Source of the DNA: Symploca sp. SIO3C6
GTDB taxonomy: Bacteria > Cyanobacteriota > Cyanobacteriia > Cyanobacteriales > Coleofasciculaceae
Length of the DNA stretch: 64,000 nucleotides
Reading direction: 5' to 3'
NCBI GenBank assembly: GCA_010692425.1
Contig: JAAHHJ010000001.1
Coordinates: forward strand, 344,906-408,905
Shown: piece by piece, positions 9,501 to 16,229 of the stretch
How the letters are laid out: each line of letters starts with the position of its first letter
Numbering within the stretch: position 1 is the stretch's first letter
The notes under the pieces: generated by a model
What the model was told of the DNA's origin: nothing
What the model saw: only the letters and a program-made list of their open reading frames with translations
The model's database searches: none
Position numbers and translations under genes: made by a program

Positions 9501-9748
9501 TATACGATATGCATGGCAATGTGTATGAGTGGTGTGAAGATGACTATCACGAAAGTTACGAAAATGTACCCACGGATGGTAGGGCTAGGCAATCAGAAGA
9601 CATACGCACGACAAAGATACTACGCGGTGGTTCTTGGTACCTTCAGCCAGTTTTCTGCCGCTGTGCGTATCGCTACGTCAACTTTCCCGACGTTAGTTAC
9701 TACTACATCGGGCTGAGAGTTGTATGTACGGCTCCTAGAAATCTTTAG
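6560..9748 (+). CDS. vWA-like (SAV_2336-type) / TIR / FGE-sulfatase fusion with DGR-like C-terminus
   Basis: A 1062-residue fusion. The N-terminal ~40 residues are a short helical domain. Residues ~115-500 form a SAV_2336-type vWA-like domain with a MIDAS-like DESKS motif (LALVIDESKSM). A TIR domain starts at ~547 (RDFFISYNGADK) and keeps the SEWQAAF segment carrying the likely catalytic Glu of NAD-cleaving TIRs. A formylglycine-enzyme/C-type-lectin-like domain fills 780-1062 (LPTEAEWEYACRA, GLYDMHGNVYEWCE, RGGSW). Residues 1027-1049 are crowded with NNY codons, as in DGR variable regions. It is the third gene of the cassette and probably the sensor/effector. Confidence 0.85.
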   Translation: MMIEQLITILGSELEFTATEVADLLWLTLERHKRINTATLQTIPFQEAKTQKFPQPPMEQSMETAPTSVEQFSPEIKSSTVGVYAATQANTSPTLEGDYLPLSVPDARSLREPLDFIRTLKPLLKKVASSTEQVMDELATVDWIAQTDLWMPRLQPALEPWLELALVIDESKSMILWRHAVKELQQLLKHYGMFQDVRVWGMGRDGQEQVYLRSQTRFYSPKELIDPQNRRLIIVVSDVTDDLWRDAQLLSILQGWTASNPVVILQMLPAWMWSRTALRVATPAQFRSSGFGILNPQLKVEVNRLARRRNLAQGINIPVITLEPERAKAWSQMLAGQGNAQTTGYVLRQDLLAVSTASKSAETLTAQERVSNFTLNASPLAQRLAGLLAAAPMITMPVVRLIQDSMLDQSQQIQVAEVFLGGLLKPIGEITPETDPEQVQYEFIEGVRGELLKSIPVPDSEKVLDQVSRYLARKLGITLKDFVAWLQNPSAIKDEVLVKNKALGLDEALVEDKAVESMVKPFARVTQEILRQLGYEFAAKKRDFFISYNGADKAWAEWIAWILEEAGYSVVIQAWDFRPGDNFVEEIQRAAAESEGTIALLSQNYLDTKYTHSEWQAAFVQDPQSKKWRLIPIRVGKCKLEGILRTLMYIDLVNLSEQKAQNAVLEALKDRSKPDSKPLFPGGRKKFQQDSKPVFPGSSETAKQTSKENLSNAPRTKRSLLPEELPRKTDKFDLTFLERTNVIEELNQFIFETVKVNRKGEIINRETKTAQYFTEDLGNDITLDMVYIPDGTFLMGTEDEEIDRLCEKYNWDNFRRERPQHQVTVQPFFMGKYPITQGQWRAVAKMTNLKVNRNLAPEPSRFRFKKDPDRGKTRWDRPVEKVSWHDAVEFCGRLSQLTGKEYRLPTEAEWEYACRAVIYKQLPVTSDGSENLSYPPFHFGETLTDKLSNYDASFIYAEESTGKSQGETTPVGSFPANAFGLYDMHGNVYEWCEDDYHESYENVPTDGRARQSEDIRTTKILRGGSWYLQPVFCRCAYRYVNFPDVSYYYIGLRVVCTAPRNL
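9638..9727 (+). other. Candidate DGR variable region (VR) at the 3' end of the TIR-FGE gene
   Basis: Downstream of the invariant RGGSW (W1026), codons for Y1027, L1028, V1031, F1032, C1035, Y1037, Y1039, V1040, N1041, F1042, D1044, V1045, S1046 and Y1047-1049 all end in C or T. They alternate with conserved P, CR, AYR and IG residues. That is what adenine-directed mutagenesis of AAY template codons produces. The following ATCGGGCTGAGAGTTGTATG would be the constant 3' segment. No template repeat or reverse transcriptase occurs in the window. Confidence 0.65.
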
Positions 9749-9994
9749 ATTTTGCTACTTTTTTAAATTTTGCATTATAAACAGTACATAAATACTAATA
9801 AAAAATAATTACCTCAGATCAAAGAATTGTTACAAAAAACTAAATCCTGCGTAAGAACCAGACATAACTCTGAGAAATAATTAGTAACGCAAAAATAAAT
9901 ATTTTCTAGAACAGCACAGACAACAAATATAACCTTGTAGAAATTGACCTCTGCAATAGTTCTAAAGAAATCAAAATCTAAAAGAGAAAGATTC
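9749..9994. other. AT-rich gap downstream of the variable region
   Basis: This 246-bp AT-rich stretch was checked for a template repeat resembling the variable region and for a start of avd or reverse transcriptase; neither is visible. No strong terminator hairpin was found. Confidence 0.5.
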
Positions 9995-10465
9995 ATGAAG
10001 TTAACTTATCGTGGTGCCTCATATCAACCCCAATCTTTAGCCGTCACTACTAAGAAAACCAATATAATTGCTAAATTTCGAGGATTAATCTATCAATTAA
10101 GTCAAGCCTTTGAGCCAGTTAATCATGCTAACGATACTCTTAAATATCGAGGAATTAGTTATCAACAAGGAAGGGAAGAGGGAAGAGGTAGGGAGAAACA
10201 GTACCCAGAAAAAGAAAGTAGTAATTCAGAGAAACTTAGCCAGAATAACTTTATCTATGCTAAAGTTCCCTACTTCGGTCCTAGTAAGACTGAATATATA
10301 GCCTTTCATAGCAAATTGCAAGAATTTTCTCTGAGAGTATCTTATATCTGTGGCTTAGAGAGTTCAGGCAAACTTTCTCCGGAGCAAGCCTATGAACAAA
10401 TGAAAAGTCTCTGGCAACAGTTAAGGCAGAGTAAAAATACTATCGGGATTGGTACAAATGATTGA
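9995..10465 (+). CDS. DUF4278-type protein
   Basis: A 156-residue protein with the DUF4278 signature repeated about three times near the N-terminus: LTYRGASY, AKFRGLIY and LKYRGISY. The central part is charged and low in complexity. The C-terminal ~70 residues (ISYICGLESSGKLSPEQAYEQMKSLWQQL-type) look helical. The start at 9995 follows a purine-rich AAAGAGAAAG box at 9981-9990; an upstream in-frame ATG at 9944 lacks one. Function is unknown; such proteins are common in cyanobacteria. Confidence 0.75.
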   Translation: MKLTYRGASYQPQSLAVTTKKTNIIAKFRGLIYQLSQAFEPVNHANDTLKYRGISYQQGREEGRGREKQYPEKESSNSEKLSQNNFIYAKVPYFGPSKTEYIAFHSKLQEFSLRVSYICGLESSGKLSPEQAYEQMKSLWQQLRQSKNTIGIGTND

Positions 10466-10494
10466 AGAAAGTCTGAAACTCAGATATTGCCAAA

Positions 10495-10675
10495 CTTTTG
10501 GGAAGCTACTTTAAGCGCCTGGAAATCAATTTCCACAGCTAATAGCTTGCATTCCATTAAAATGAACTGAAATTTATGTAGAACAAGCGTTTAGTCCTCT
10601 TTGAGAGGACTTAAGCTGTTAGCCAGGAGTTTGAACCCTTGGCGGGTAAATAGATTGGTACAAAATCTAAATGAA
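10495..10675 (+). ncRNA. Candidate structured RNA element, copy 1
   Basis: Part of a ~190-bp element repeated at 44735-44925. A long-range helix pairs GCTAATAGCTT (10538-10548) with AAGCTGTTAGC (10613-10623). Inside is an 8-bp hairpin AGTCCTCT-ttg-AGAGGACT (10593-10611), and just 3' a hairpin (10623-10631/10634-10642). Differences from copy 2 keep the helices paired and produce G.U pairs only when read on this strand, which sets the sense strand. No ORF is present. The family is unknown to me; orphan HEARO/omega-type RNA is one possibility. Confidence 0.6.
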
Positions 10676-10683
10676 ACATGCTT

Positions 10684-10755
10684 TAATTAATACCAATTTC
10701 CTAAATGCCTGCTATGGATCAATCCCCGCGTCTCCACGTCTCCGCGTCATCATCG
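10684..10755. repeat. Dispersed repeat R4, copy 2
   Basis: Same sequence family as 6438-6520, containing CCCCGCGTCTCCACGTCTCC. It fills the gap between the candidate RNA and the TPR gene. Confidence 0.6.
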
Positions 10756-10790
10756 CTGCCAGTCTAAGAAAGTTACGAGATTAATCAATC

Positions 10791-11411
10791 TTAAAACCAG
10801 CCTCTCAAAGCTTGGTGTACACGTGCCAAGTGCCACATATAATCATCTAACTGGTAGTCATTGGCAGCTCTGACGATGTACTCACGCGCATGTATACTGT
10901 CTGCTTGAGCTTCATAATGTAAACCAATGTAAAGATTACTGTAAAACTTGCCTCGTATACTTTCTTTCTCTCCAACTGCGAGAACCTCTTCTCTCGTGCA
11001 ATTTCCTGCAAAAAGCCCATAGACGCTACGCATCACCGAGCGTGGGTCATTTTTGACGGCTAGTAGTGAATTGCGCGCCTCTGCTACACCTTTGAGTCTA
11101 GCAATGCAGAGATAGCGCCAAACCGTTTCCTCTACATCCTGGGGATTAACGCTCAAGTCCAACTGAAACTGCCTAGCACCCTCTTCAAATCTTTCCGCAT
11201 AGTAGTACGATAGTCCACGCTGCCACAGGTATGGTAAGACTTTGGGATTGAGCTTCTCGGCGTGATCAAAATCTCGAATAGACTCATCAATTTTGGCTAG
11301 TTTAAAATTAGCCATACCTCGCTGAATGTAAGCTTTAGGGTTATTGGGCTGGGAGCGGATTAATTGGTTCCACTGCTTGAGTTCATTTTCAAGGGAATTG
11401 GGATTAGTCAA
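10791..11411 (-). CDS. TPR-repeat protein
   Basis: A 206-residue soluble protein with tetratricopeptide-type repeats near residues 12-110 (PKAYIQRGMANFKLAKIDESIRDF, then LPYLWQRGLSYYYAERFEEGARQF at one-repeat spacing). The C-terminal half is also helical (FYSNLYIGLHYEAQADSIHAREY). It has no signal peptide. Many cyanobacterial relatives are annotated only as TPR proteins; the partner is unknown. A TAAGTAA array lies immediately upstream of its start. Confidence 0.75.
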   Translation of the reverse strand: MTNPNSLENELKQWNQLIRSQPNNPKAYIQRGMANFKLAKIDESIRDFDHAEKLNPKVLPYLWQRGLSYYYAERFEEGARQFQLDLSVNPQDVEETVWRYLCIARLKGVAEARNSLLAVKNDPRSVMRSVYGLFAGNCTREEVLAVGEKESIRGKFYSNLYIGLHYEAQADSIHAREYIVRAANDYQLDDYMWHLARVHQALRGWF

Positions 11412-11426
11412 GGGATTTAACCTTTT

Positions 11427-11459
11427 TAAGTAATAAGTAATAAGTAATAAGTAATAAGT
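11427..11459. repeat. TAAGTAA heptamer array
   Basis: Four to five units lie 16 bp upstream of the TPR gene start, in the divergent region shared with the PCP_red gene at 11559. Confidence 0.9.
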
Positions 11460-11558
11460 GATGTTACAATCGCTCTTGGCAATTGCAATCAGACTATAAT
11501 TATACTTAGTGAAGTCAATTTGTAAAAGCTGATTACTGTTCGCTGGGGGCTTAAGATA

Positions 11559-11744
11559 ATGAGTAGCTCTAATTTCACAGATCTACCGCAATGGACAACT
11601 GAAGCGAAAGCCAAGCTACATAAAATTCCCTATTTTGTTCGTCCCCAAGCTAGGAAAAGAATTGAGCAGTTGGCTCGCGAGGCTGATTTAGAAGTGGTGA
11701 CGGCTGAAATTGTGGAACAGGCAAGAGCCGAGTTTGGTCAGTAA
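11559..11744 (+). CDS. Small PCP_red-domain protein (protochlorophyllide reductase B tail-like)
   Basis: A 61-residue protein almost entirely covered by the PCP_red domain found at the C-terminus of light-independent protochlorophyllide reductase Chl[30 protein letters not shown] ... [10 protein letters not shown]. The catalytic ChlB body is absent, so it is a free-standing version, as occurs in other phototrophs. It may act in pigment or redox metabolism, but the role is unproven. A 7-bp hairpin right at the stop could end its transcript. Confidence 0.8.
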   Translation: MSSSNFTDLPQWTTEAKAKLHKIPYFVRPQARKRIEQLAREADLEVVTAEIVEQARAEFGQ

Positions 11745-11765
11745 CAACTTTGCTGTTGAGTTGTT
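11743..11765 (+). terminator. Hairpin after the PCP_red gene
   Basis: AACAACT (11743-11749) and AGTTGTT (11759-11765) form a 7-bp stem with a 9-base loop overlapping the stop codon. The T-tract downstream is weak. Confidence 0.35.
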
Positions 11766-11893
11766 GATTTAACTATGGTTTTTTGAACAGTTCAAGTTAA
11801 TTCTCAAGAAGCTTGTAAAGTGTGATTAGTCCGAAGGGCTAGCGCGGAGCGATTGAGCAAAGCTCAGCACCAAAGGCGATCGCTAATCTTGTC

Positions 11894-11920
11894 GGTTGGG
11901 TTGAGGCACAAAACCCAACC
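11894..11920. repeat. GGTTGGGTT / AACCCAACC inverted repeat
   Basis: A perfect 9-bp stem with a 9-base loop. It resembles the small GTTGGGTT palindromic elements scattered in many cyanobacterial genomes. It could terminate the convergent PCP_red and methyltransferase transcripts. Confidence 0.55.
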
Positions 11921-11930
11921 AAGGAAACTT

Positions 11931-12683
11931 CTATTCAGTTATTTTACTCTCCTTCTGCATAAGGTAAAAAACATAACCATAATACTGATAATAATTTCTA
12001 TAAATTTCTATCTCTGTTTGATGTTCCTCGATAATATTATGAGCCTGAGGATTATTTTGGTATTTCTTGCGTAATTTTGATATCCTGCGTTCTAGGGGAA
12101 TATAGTAATTATCCCACCAAGCAGCTTCAGGCAATATAAAACTATTGATATAGCTGTATTCCAACTGTTTAATAATAGAGATATTATCTTCAATGTGTTT
12201 CATACTGGGATATTCTTTTTTGAAGAATTCCAAGGGTTCTTCAGGTGGATTTTTGACTAACCACGATAGTTCACTCACCGCCACGCTGCCTTCAGGTTTT
12301 AAAAAACGATACCAAGACTGTAAGCCTTCTCGAAAACCCATAATATAGATTGCTCCTTCAGACCAAATTAGATCAAAACTGTCCTGTTTAAAGTCCAGAG
12401 CAAGCATCGAGCAATTCTGTGTTCTAATCTGACTTGATAAATTTTGTTCCTCCGCTCGCCGTTGTAATTCATCGAGAAAAGGTTGATGGGTATCTACAGC
12501 AATAACTTGTCCTCCTGTAATTCTTGCTAGGGCTAAGGTTTGCATCCCAGGTCCACAGCCAATGTCTAAAATTATCGGATTTTTCGGTAATTTTGGCACT
12601 AGAGAAAGAGCTTTTGCTGTTGCCTCATCATTGCCCGGTGCTTCTCGCGGTAATTCGCTATGGATTTCAAAAAAAATATCCAC
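11931..12683 (-). CDS. Class I SAM-dependent methyltransferase
   Basis: A 250-residue methyltransferase. Motif I is ILDIGCGPGMQTLAL near residue 45, followed by VIAVDTHQPFLDEL (acidic residue binding the ribose) and a motif II/III region FDLIWSEGAIY. It is UbiE-like in the core; the substrate is unknown. The frame stays open far upstream only because the heptamer array and the tnpB antisense contain no stops. The real start is the GTG at 12683, with AGGAG five bases upstream. The array at 12728 lies just 5'. Confidence 0.8.
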   Translation of the reverse strand: MDIFFEIHSELPREAPGNDEATAKALSLVPKLPKNPIILDIGCGPGMQTLALARITGGQVIAVDTHQPFLDELQRRAEEQNLSSQIRTQNCSMLALDFKQDSFDLIWSEGAIYIMGFREGLQSWYRFLKPEGSVAVSELSWLVKNPPEEPLEFFKKEYPSMKHIEDNISIIKQLEYSYINSFILPEAAWWDNYYIPLERRISKLRKKYQNNPQAHNIIEEHQTEIEIYRNYYQYYGYVFYLMQKESKITE

Positions 12684-12727
12684 GTTTTTCTCCTGTTGGT
12701 TAAGACTAGAAAATTTGACACGGCTGG

Positions 12728-12853
12728 AAGTAATAAGTAATAAGTAATAAGTAATAAGTAATAAGTAATAAGTAATAAGTAATAAGTAATAAGTAATAAG
12801 TAATAAGTAATAAGTAATAAGTAATAAGTAATAAGTAATAAGTAATAAGTAAT
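12728..12853. repeat. TAAGTAA heptamer array, about 18 units
   Basis: The longest array in the window, 126 bp. It joins directly to the truncated 5' end of the tnpB remnant at 12856 and lies 45 bp upstream of the methyltransferase start. Read on the minus strand it is open in all frames and encodes repeating YYLLLIT. Confidence 0.95.
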
Positions 12854-12855
12854 AT

Positions 12856-13539
12856 AGTTTAATTAGTACTAGTGATGGAGAAAAGATAACTAATCCAAAA
12901 CATTTCCATCGGCTGTACCAAAAGCTACGTAGAGTGCAAAAGGCATTGAGCCGGAAAACCAAAGGCTCAAAAAACCGATACAAAGCATCTGTTAAAGTAG
13001 CTCGAATACACGCCCAAATCAAAGATACCCGTACTGACTTTTTGCACAAGCTGACAACTCGACTAGTCCAGGAAAATAGCTTGATTGCTGTTGAAGATTT
13101 GGGGGTTAGAAACATGGTAAAAAACCGCAAGCTAGCTAGGTCAATTTCTGATGCAGCTTGGGGTGAGTTTTTCCGGCAGCTTGAGTACAAGTGTGAGTGG
13201 TACGGGCGAAAACTGGTTAAGATTGACCGATTCTTTCCCAGTAGCAAACGGTGCAACAACTGTGGTTTCGTTGTGGAAAGATTGCCCTTGAATATTCGCA
13301 GTTGGGATTGCCCTGAGTGCGGAACAAAGGGGATTGATCGAGACATCAATGCTGGAAAAAATATTTTGGCCGCAGGACTTGCGGTGAGGCAGCGCGGTCT
13401 TGGGGGTTTCCCCCATGAGCGACTGCCGAACCCCTTTGGGGTGTCAGTCTGTGGAGCGAACATAAGACCTGATAACCATAGTGTTAAAGGGCAGTTGCGA
13501 AAAACCCCTAGGGGGAAGAAGCAGAAACCTAAGTTGTGA
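12856..13539 (+). pseudogene. tnpB: TnpB (IS200/IS605 family), 5'-truncated
   Basis: About 225 codons of a TnpB RNA-guided nuclease remain; intact proteins are about 370-420 residues. Present are the NPK.. and LSRKTKGSKNRYK helical segments, the RuvC-II glutamate motif (VEDLGVRNM), the zinc finger CNNCG ... CPECG and RuvC-III DRDINAGKNI. The N-terminal half including RuvC-I is gone, replaced by a heptamer array, so the nuclease should be dead. No tnpA is nearby. The C-terminal tail PRGKKQKPKL is intact. Confidence 0.88.
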
Positions 13540-13580
13540 AGCTTAGGAATCCCGCGCTTTTAGCGCTGGGAGGATGTCAA
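13537..13580 (+). mobile_element. IS200/IS605-type right end (and omega/reRNA 3' region)
   Basis: Immediately after tnpB comes AAGCTTAGGAATCCCGCGC, then a short GCGC..GCGC hairpin and GGGAGGATGTCAA. This is the form of right ends of cyanobacterial tnpB-bearing elements, where the 3' part of the gene also gives the guide RNA. The left end is missing. Confidence 0.65.
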
Positions 13581-13741
13581 AGGGCAATCGATCATCCTTT
13601 AGTTGGCATACTACAGTTAACATATTCTCCATTTTGCGCTGTTAATCAAGGAACAAGATTGGGGTGTGGCTCTTTCTGAAGGTTAATTTTTTCCCTCCCA
13701 CTTACCCCAAGCCATGCACCCCAACTTATGCAAGAACTTTA

Positions 13742-14557
13742 CTAGCTTTCTTTGACAAGTTTAACATTTTGTGCTAAACCCAATACCTGTAGAAACTGAA
13801 TAGTCATCCAAGTAAAGTCAATTTCCCACCATTGCATGCCGTGACGAGCAGAATATTGGTAAGCATGATGATTGTTATGCCAGCCTTCGCCATAGGTTAA
13901 CAAAGCAACCCACCAACAGTTTTTCGAGTGATCCTTAGACTCATAGGTGCTATAACCGAATTTATGAGTAGCACTGTTAACAAACCAGGTGCAGTGAAAT
14001 ACCAAAACTAGCCGGAAGAAAATTCCCCAAACCACAAATGACCAGCCCCCGAGGGCATAAAGCAATAGTCCTAAGACAACTTGAATAGGAACAAAATATT
14101 TATCTAAGAACTGATACACTTGATCATCTGTAAGATCCTTGGTAAATCGAGGCAAATCCTTTTCAGCTGGCATCTCATAGAGCATCCAGCCCATGTGACT
14201 CCACCAAAAGCCCTGATTAGAGTCATGAGGATCTGGTTGAGTATCAGAGTGTAAGTGATGGATGCGATGTAACCCCACCCACTTAATTACTCCCCCTTGG
14301 CAGGCAAGAGTACCACAGAAAACCAAAAAGTATTCTAACCACTTGGGAGTCTGGAAACTACGGTGACAAACTAGGCGATGCCATCCTAGAGTTATGCCCA
14401 AGCCTCCAGTTACCCAGTGGAGAAATAAGACCAAAGCAACTGCTTTCCAGCTAAAGTTAGAGGGAATTAATACAAACATCGCTCCCAGATGAATTAGAGC
14501 CATATAAATGATTGTGGCCCAATCGAAGCGAAGATTATTTGAAGTAGCAATTGTCAT
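13742..14557 (-). CDS. desC: Acyl-lipid/acyl-CoA Delta-9 desaturase
   Basis: A 271-residue membrane desaturase with three histidine boxes that bind the di-iron centre: HRLVCHR, HRIHHLHSD and HNNHHAYQ. Hydrophobic segments near residues 15-55 and 155-190 fit the usual two membrane-spanning hairpins. Length and motifs fit cyanobacterial DesC, which puts the first double bond into fatty acids in membrane lipids. It is divergent from the PLP enzyme at 14674, with 116 bp between. Regiospecificity is inferred from the family. Confidence 0.85.
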   Translation of the reverse strand: MTIATSNNLRFDWATIIYMALIHLGAMFVLIPSNFSWKAVALVLFLHWVTGGLGITLGWHRLVCHRSFQTPKWLEYFLVFCGTLACQGGVIKWVGLHRIHHLHSDTQPDPHDSNQGFWWSHMGWMLYEMPAEKDLPRFTKDLTDDQVYQFLDKYFVPIQVVLGLLLYALGGWSFVVWGIFFRLVLVFHCTWFVNSATHKFGYSTYESKDHSKNCWWVALLTYGEGWHNNHHAYQYSARHGMQWWEIDFTWMTIQFLQVLGLAQNVKLVKES

Positions 14558-14673
14558 GCAGTAAGCCTAATACGAAAAGACAAAATGCAAAAATTTGATT
14601 TACTATCAAAGTTTTGGCGTGGCAATTTCAGACTTATGATTGGCTATAAAACCTAAAATTGACATTTTATTTA

Positions 14674-15909
14674 ATGAACAGCACCCAACAACTGCAAGCA
14701 GCAGAACAGGCACTGTTTCCGATCTTTTACGGAATTGACGCCACAGTCAAGCACAATCTCAAAAAAATACTCTCTTCCTTTCGAGGGAACCGTTTAGGTG
14801 TTGAGCACTTTGCTGGTGTTAGCGGCTATGGTCATGATGATCTTGGACGCCAAACCCTCGATCAGATTTTTGCTGAAGTCATGGGTACTCAAGCAGCAGC
14901 AGTGCGGGTGCAGTTTGTTTCTGGGACCCACGCCATTGCCTGTTGCCTATTTGGCGTTTTGCGTCCCGGTGACGAGATGCTGGCGGTTGCTGGCGCTCCC
15001 TATGACACCTTGGAAGAAGTAATCGGTTTGCGAGGTAAAAATCAAGGCTCTGTGATCGAGTTTGGCATCAGTTATCGCCAATTGTCACTAACTAAGGAAG
15101 GAACTATTAATTGGCAAGTTTTAGGGCAAGCTGTAAGTAATCGCACTCGCCTAGTATTAATTCAGCGTTCCTGCGGTTATTCTTGGCGACAAAGTCTTTC
15201 CATTGCTGAGATTGAAAAGATTGTCAGGCTGGTTAAACAGCAAAATCCCAACACTATTTGTTTTGTCGATAACTGTTATGGCGAATTTGTCGAGGAGTGT
15301 GAACCACCAGCAGTAGGGGCTGATTTGATTGCTGGTTCGCTGATTAAAAATCCTGGCGGCACTATTGCTACTGCTGGGGGTTATATTGCTGGCAGAGCTG
15401 ACTTAGTAGAGGCGGCGGCTTGTCGCTTGACTGCGCCAGGAATTGGTAGTGCTGGTGGCGCTACTTTTGGCCAAAATCGCTTGCTGTTTCAAGGATTATT
15501 TCTGGCACCTCAAATGGTGGCAGAGGCAATTAAAGGTAATCATCTAACTGCTTATGTCATGGAACAGTTGGGCTATCCTGTTAATCCTAGACCAATGGTA
15601 CCCAGGCGTGATGTGATTCAGGCAATTCAATTGGGTTCAGCAGAGAAATTAATTGCTTTTTGTCGCGCGATTCAGCAGCATTCTCCAGTGGATTCCTATT
15701 TAGAGCCGGTGCCTGCCCAAATGCCTGGTTATGAGAGTCAGTTAGTGATGGCTGGAGGTACTTTTATTGATGGTAGTACCTCGGAGTTTTCTGCCGACGG
15801 TCCGTTAAGGGAACCTTATATCGCTTTTTGTCAAGGTGGAACCCATTGGACTCATGTGGCAATTGCTCTCGAAGCTGCGATCGCAGCAGTGGGTGTTGCT
15901 GATAGTTAA
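14674..15909 (+). CDS. Methionine gamma-lyase-family PLP enzyme (aluminium-resistance-protein-like)
   Basis: A 411-residue fold-type I PLP enzyme of the PF06838 family. The conserved nucleotide-loop segment is SGTHAIACCLFGVLRPGDEM, the cofactor aspartate lies in CFVDNCYGEF, and the PLP lysine is in GSLIKNPGGT. The annotated substrate class (methionine gamma-lyase, aluminium resistance) is historical and uncertain. The ATG at 14674 is preferred to a TTG five codons upstream. Its end overlaps the convergent hicB end by four bases. Confidence 0.85.
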   Translation: MNSTQQLQAAEQALFPIFYGIDATVKHNLKKILSSFRGNRLGVEHFAGVSGYGHDDLGRQTLDQIFAEVMGTQAAAVRVQFVSGTHAIACCLFGVLRPGDEMLAVAGAPYDTLEEVIGLRGKNQGSVIEFGISYRQLSLTKEGTINWQVLGQAVSNRTRLVLIQRSCGYSWRQSLSIAEIEKIVRLVKQQNPNTICFVDNCYGEFVEECEPPAVGADLIAGSLIKNPGGTIATAGGYIAGRADLVEAAACRLTAPGIGSAGGATFGQNRLLFQGLFLAPQMVAEAIKGNHLTAYVMEQLGYPVNPRPMVPRRDVIQAIQLGSAEKLIAFCRAIQQHSPVDSYLEPVPAQMPGYESQLVMAGGTFIDGSTSEFSADGPLREPYIAFCQGGTHWTHVAIALEAAIAAVGVADS

Positions 15910-16229
15910 CATGTAAGTTTATAGTTCACATATCGATTTAAACTCACATTTTCCTCTGCTGCTTCTATAGCCAGTTTACGATGAAGTTCTGGTGTCGTAC
16001 GCACCTGAAACTTACCACTGTATTTTTTCTCGGCAATCGGTTCGGGAATTTTTTCACCATTAGTCTCCATATCGGCGACTACATCTTTTACCAAGTTGGT
16101 GATCCCTTCGAGTGCAGCATGACGCTCTTGATCAAGGTAGGACAGACTAGGATACTCAGCGCATAATCCTACAAATTCTTGGTCTTCAACTGACCAAGTA
16201 ACTTTATAGGTGTAGTACTCGTAGTTAAC
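15906..16229 (-). CDS. hicB: HicB-family antitoxin
   Basis: A 107-residue protein. The N-terminal partial RNase H-like HicB fold is visible as YTYKVTWSVEDQEFVGLCAEYP. It ends in a ribbon-helix-helix-like segment (QVRTTPELHRKLAIEAAEENVSLNRYV) for DNA binding. The start ATG at 16229 lies inside the hicA stop region (five-base overlap), the usual hicAB arrangement; the longer in-frame start at 16256 would overlap hicA further. It should neutralise HicA and repress the operon. Confidence 0.85.
   Translation of the reverse strand, partial: VNYEYYTYKVTWSVEDQEFVGLCAEYPSLSYLDQERHAALEGITNLVKDVVADMETNGEKIPEPIAEKKYSGKFQVRTTPELHRKLAIEAAEENVSLNRYVNYKLTC

Noticed and set aside
9411-9716. Second 101-codon frame overlapping the FGE domain
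   Set aside because: It is an alternative frame of the strongly supported TIR-FGE protein.
9749-10465. DGR template repeat, avd or reverse transcriptase next to the variable region
   Set aside because: None found; the downstream gene is a DUF4278 protein and the gap has no similarity to the variable region.
12728-12853. Regular repeats that might suggest a CRISPR array
   Set aside because: Period is 7 bp with no spacers; no cas genes are present anywhere in the window.
12684-13463. Long N-terminal extension of the methyltransferase frame
   Set aside because: It runs through the heptamer array (YYLLLIT repeats) and antisense of tnpB; a good GTG with AGGAG lies at 12683.
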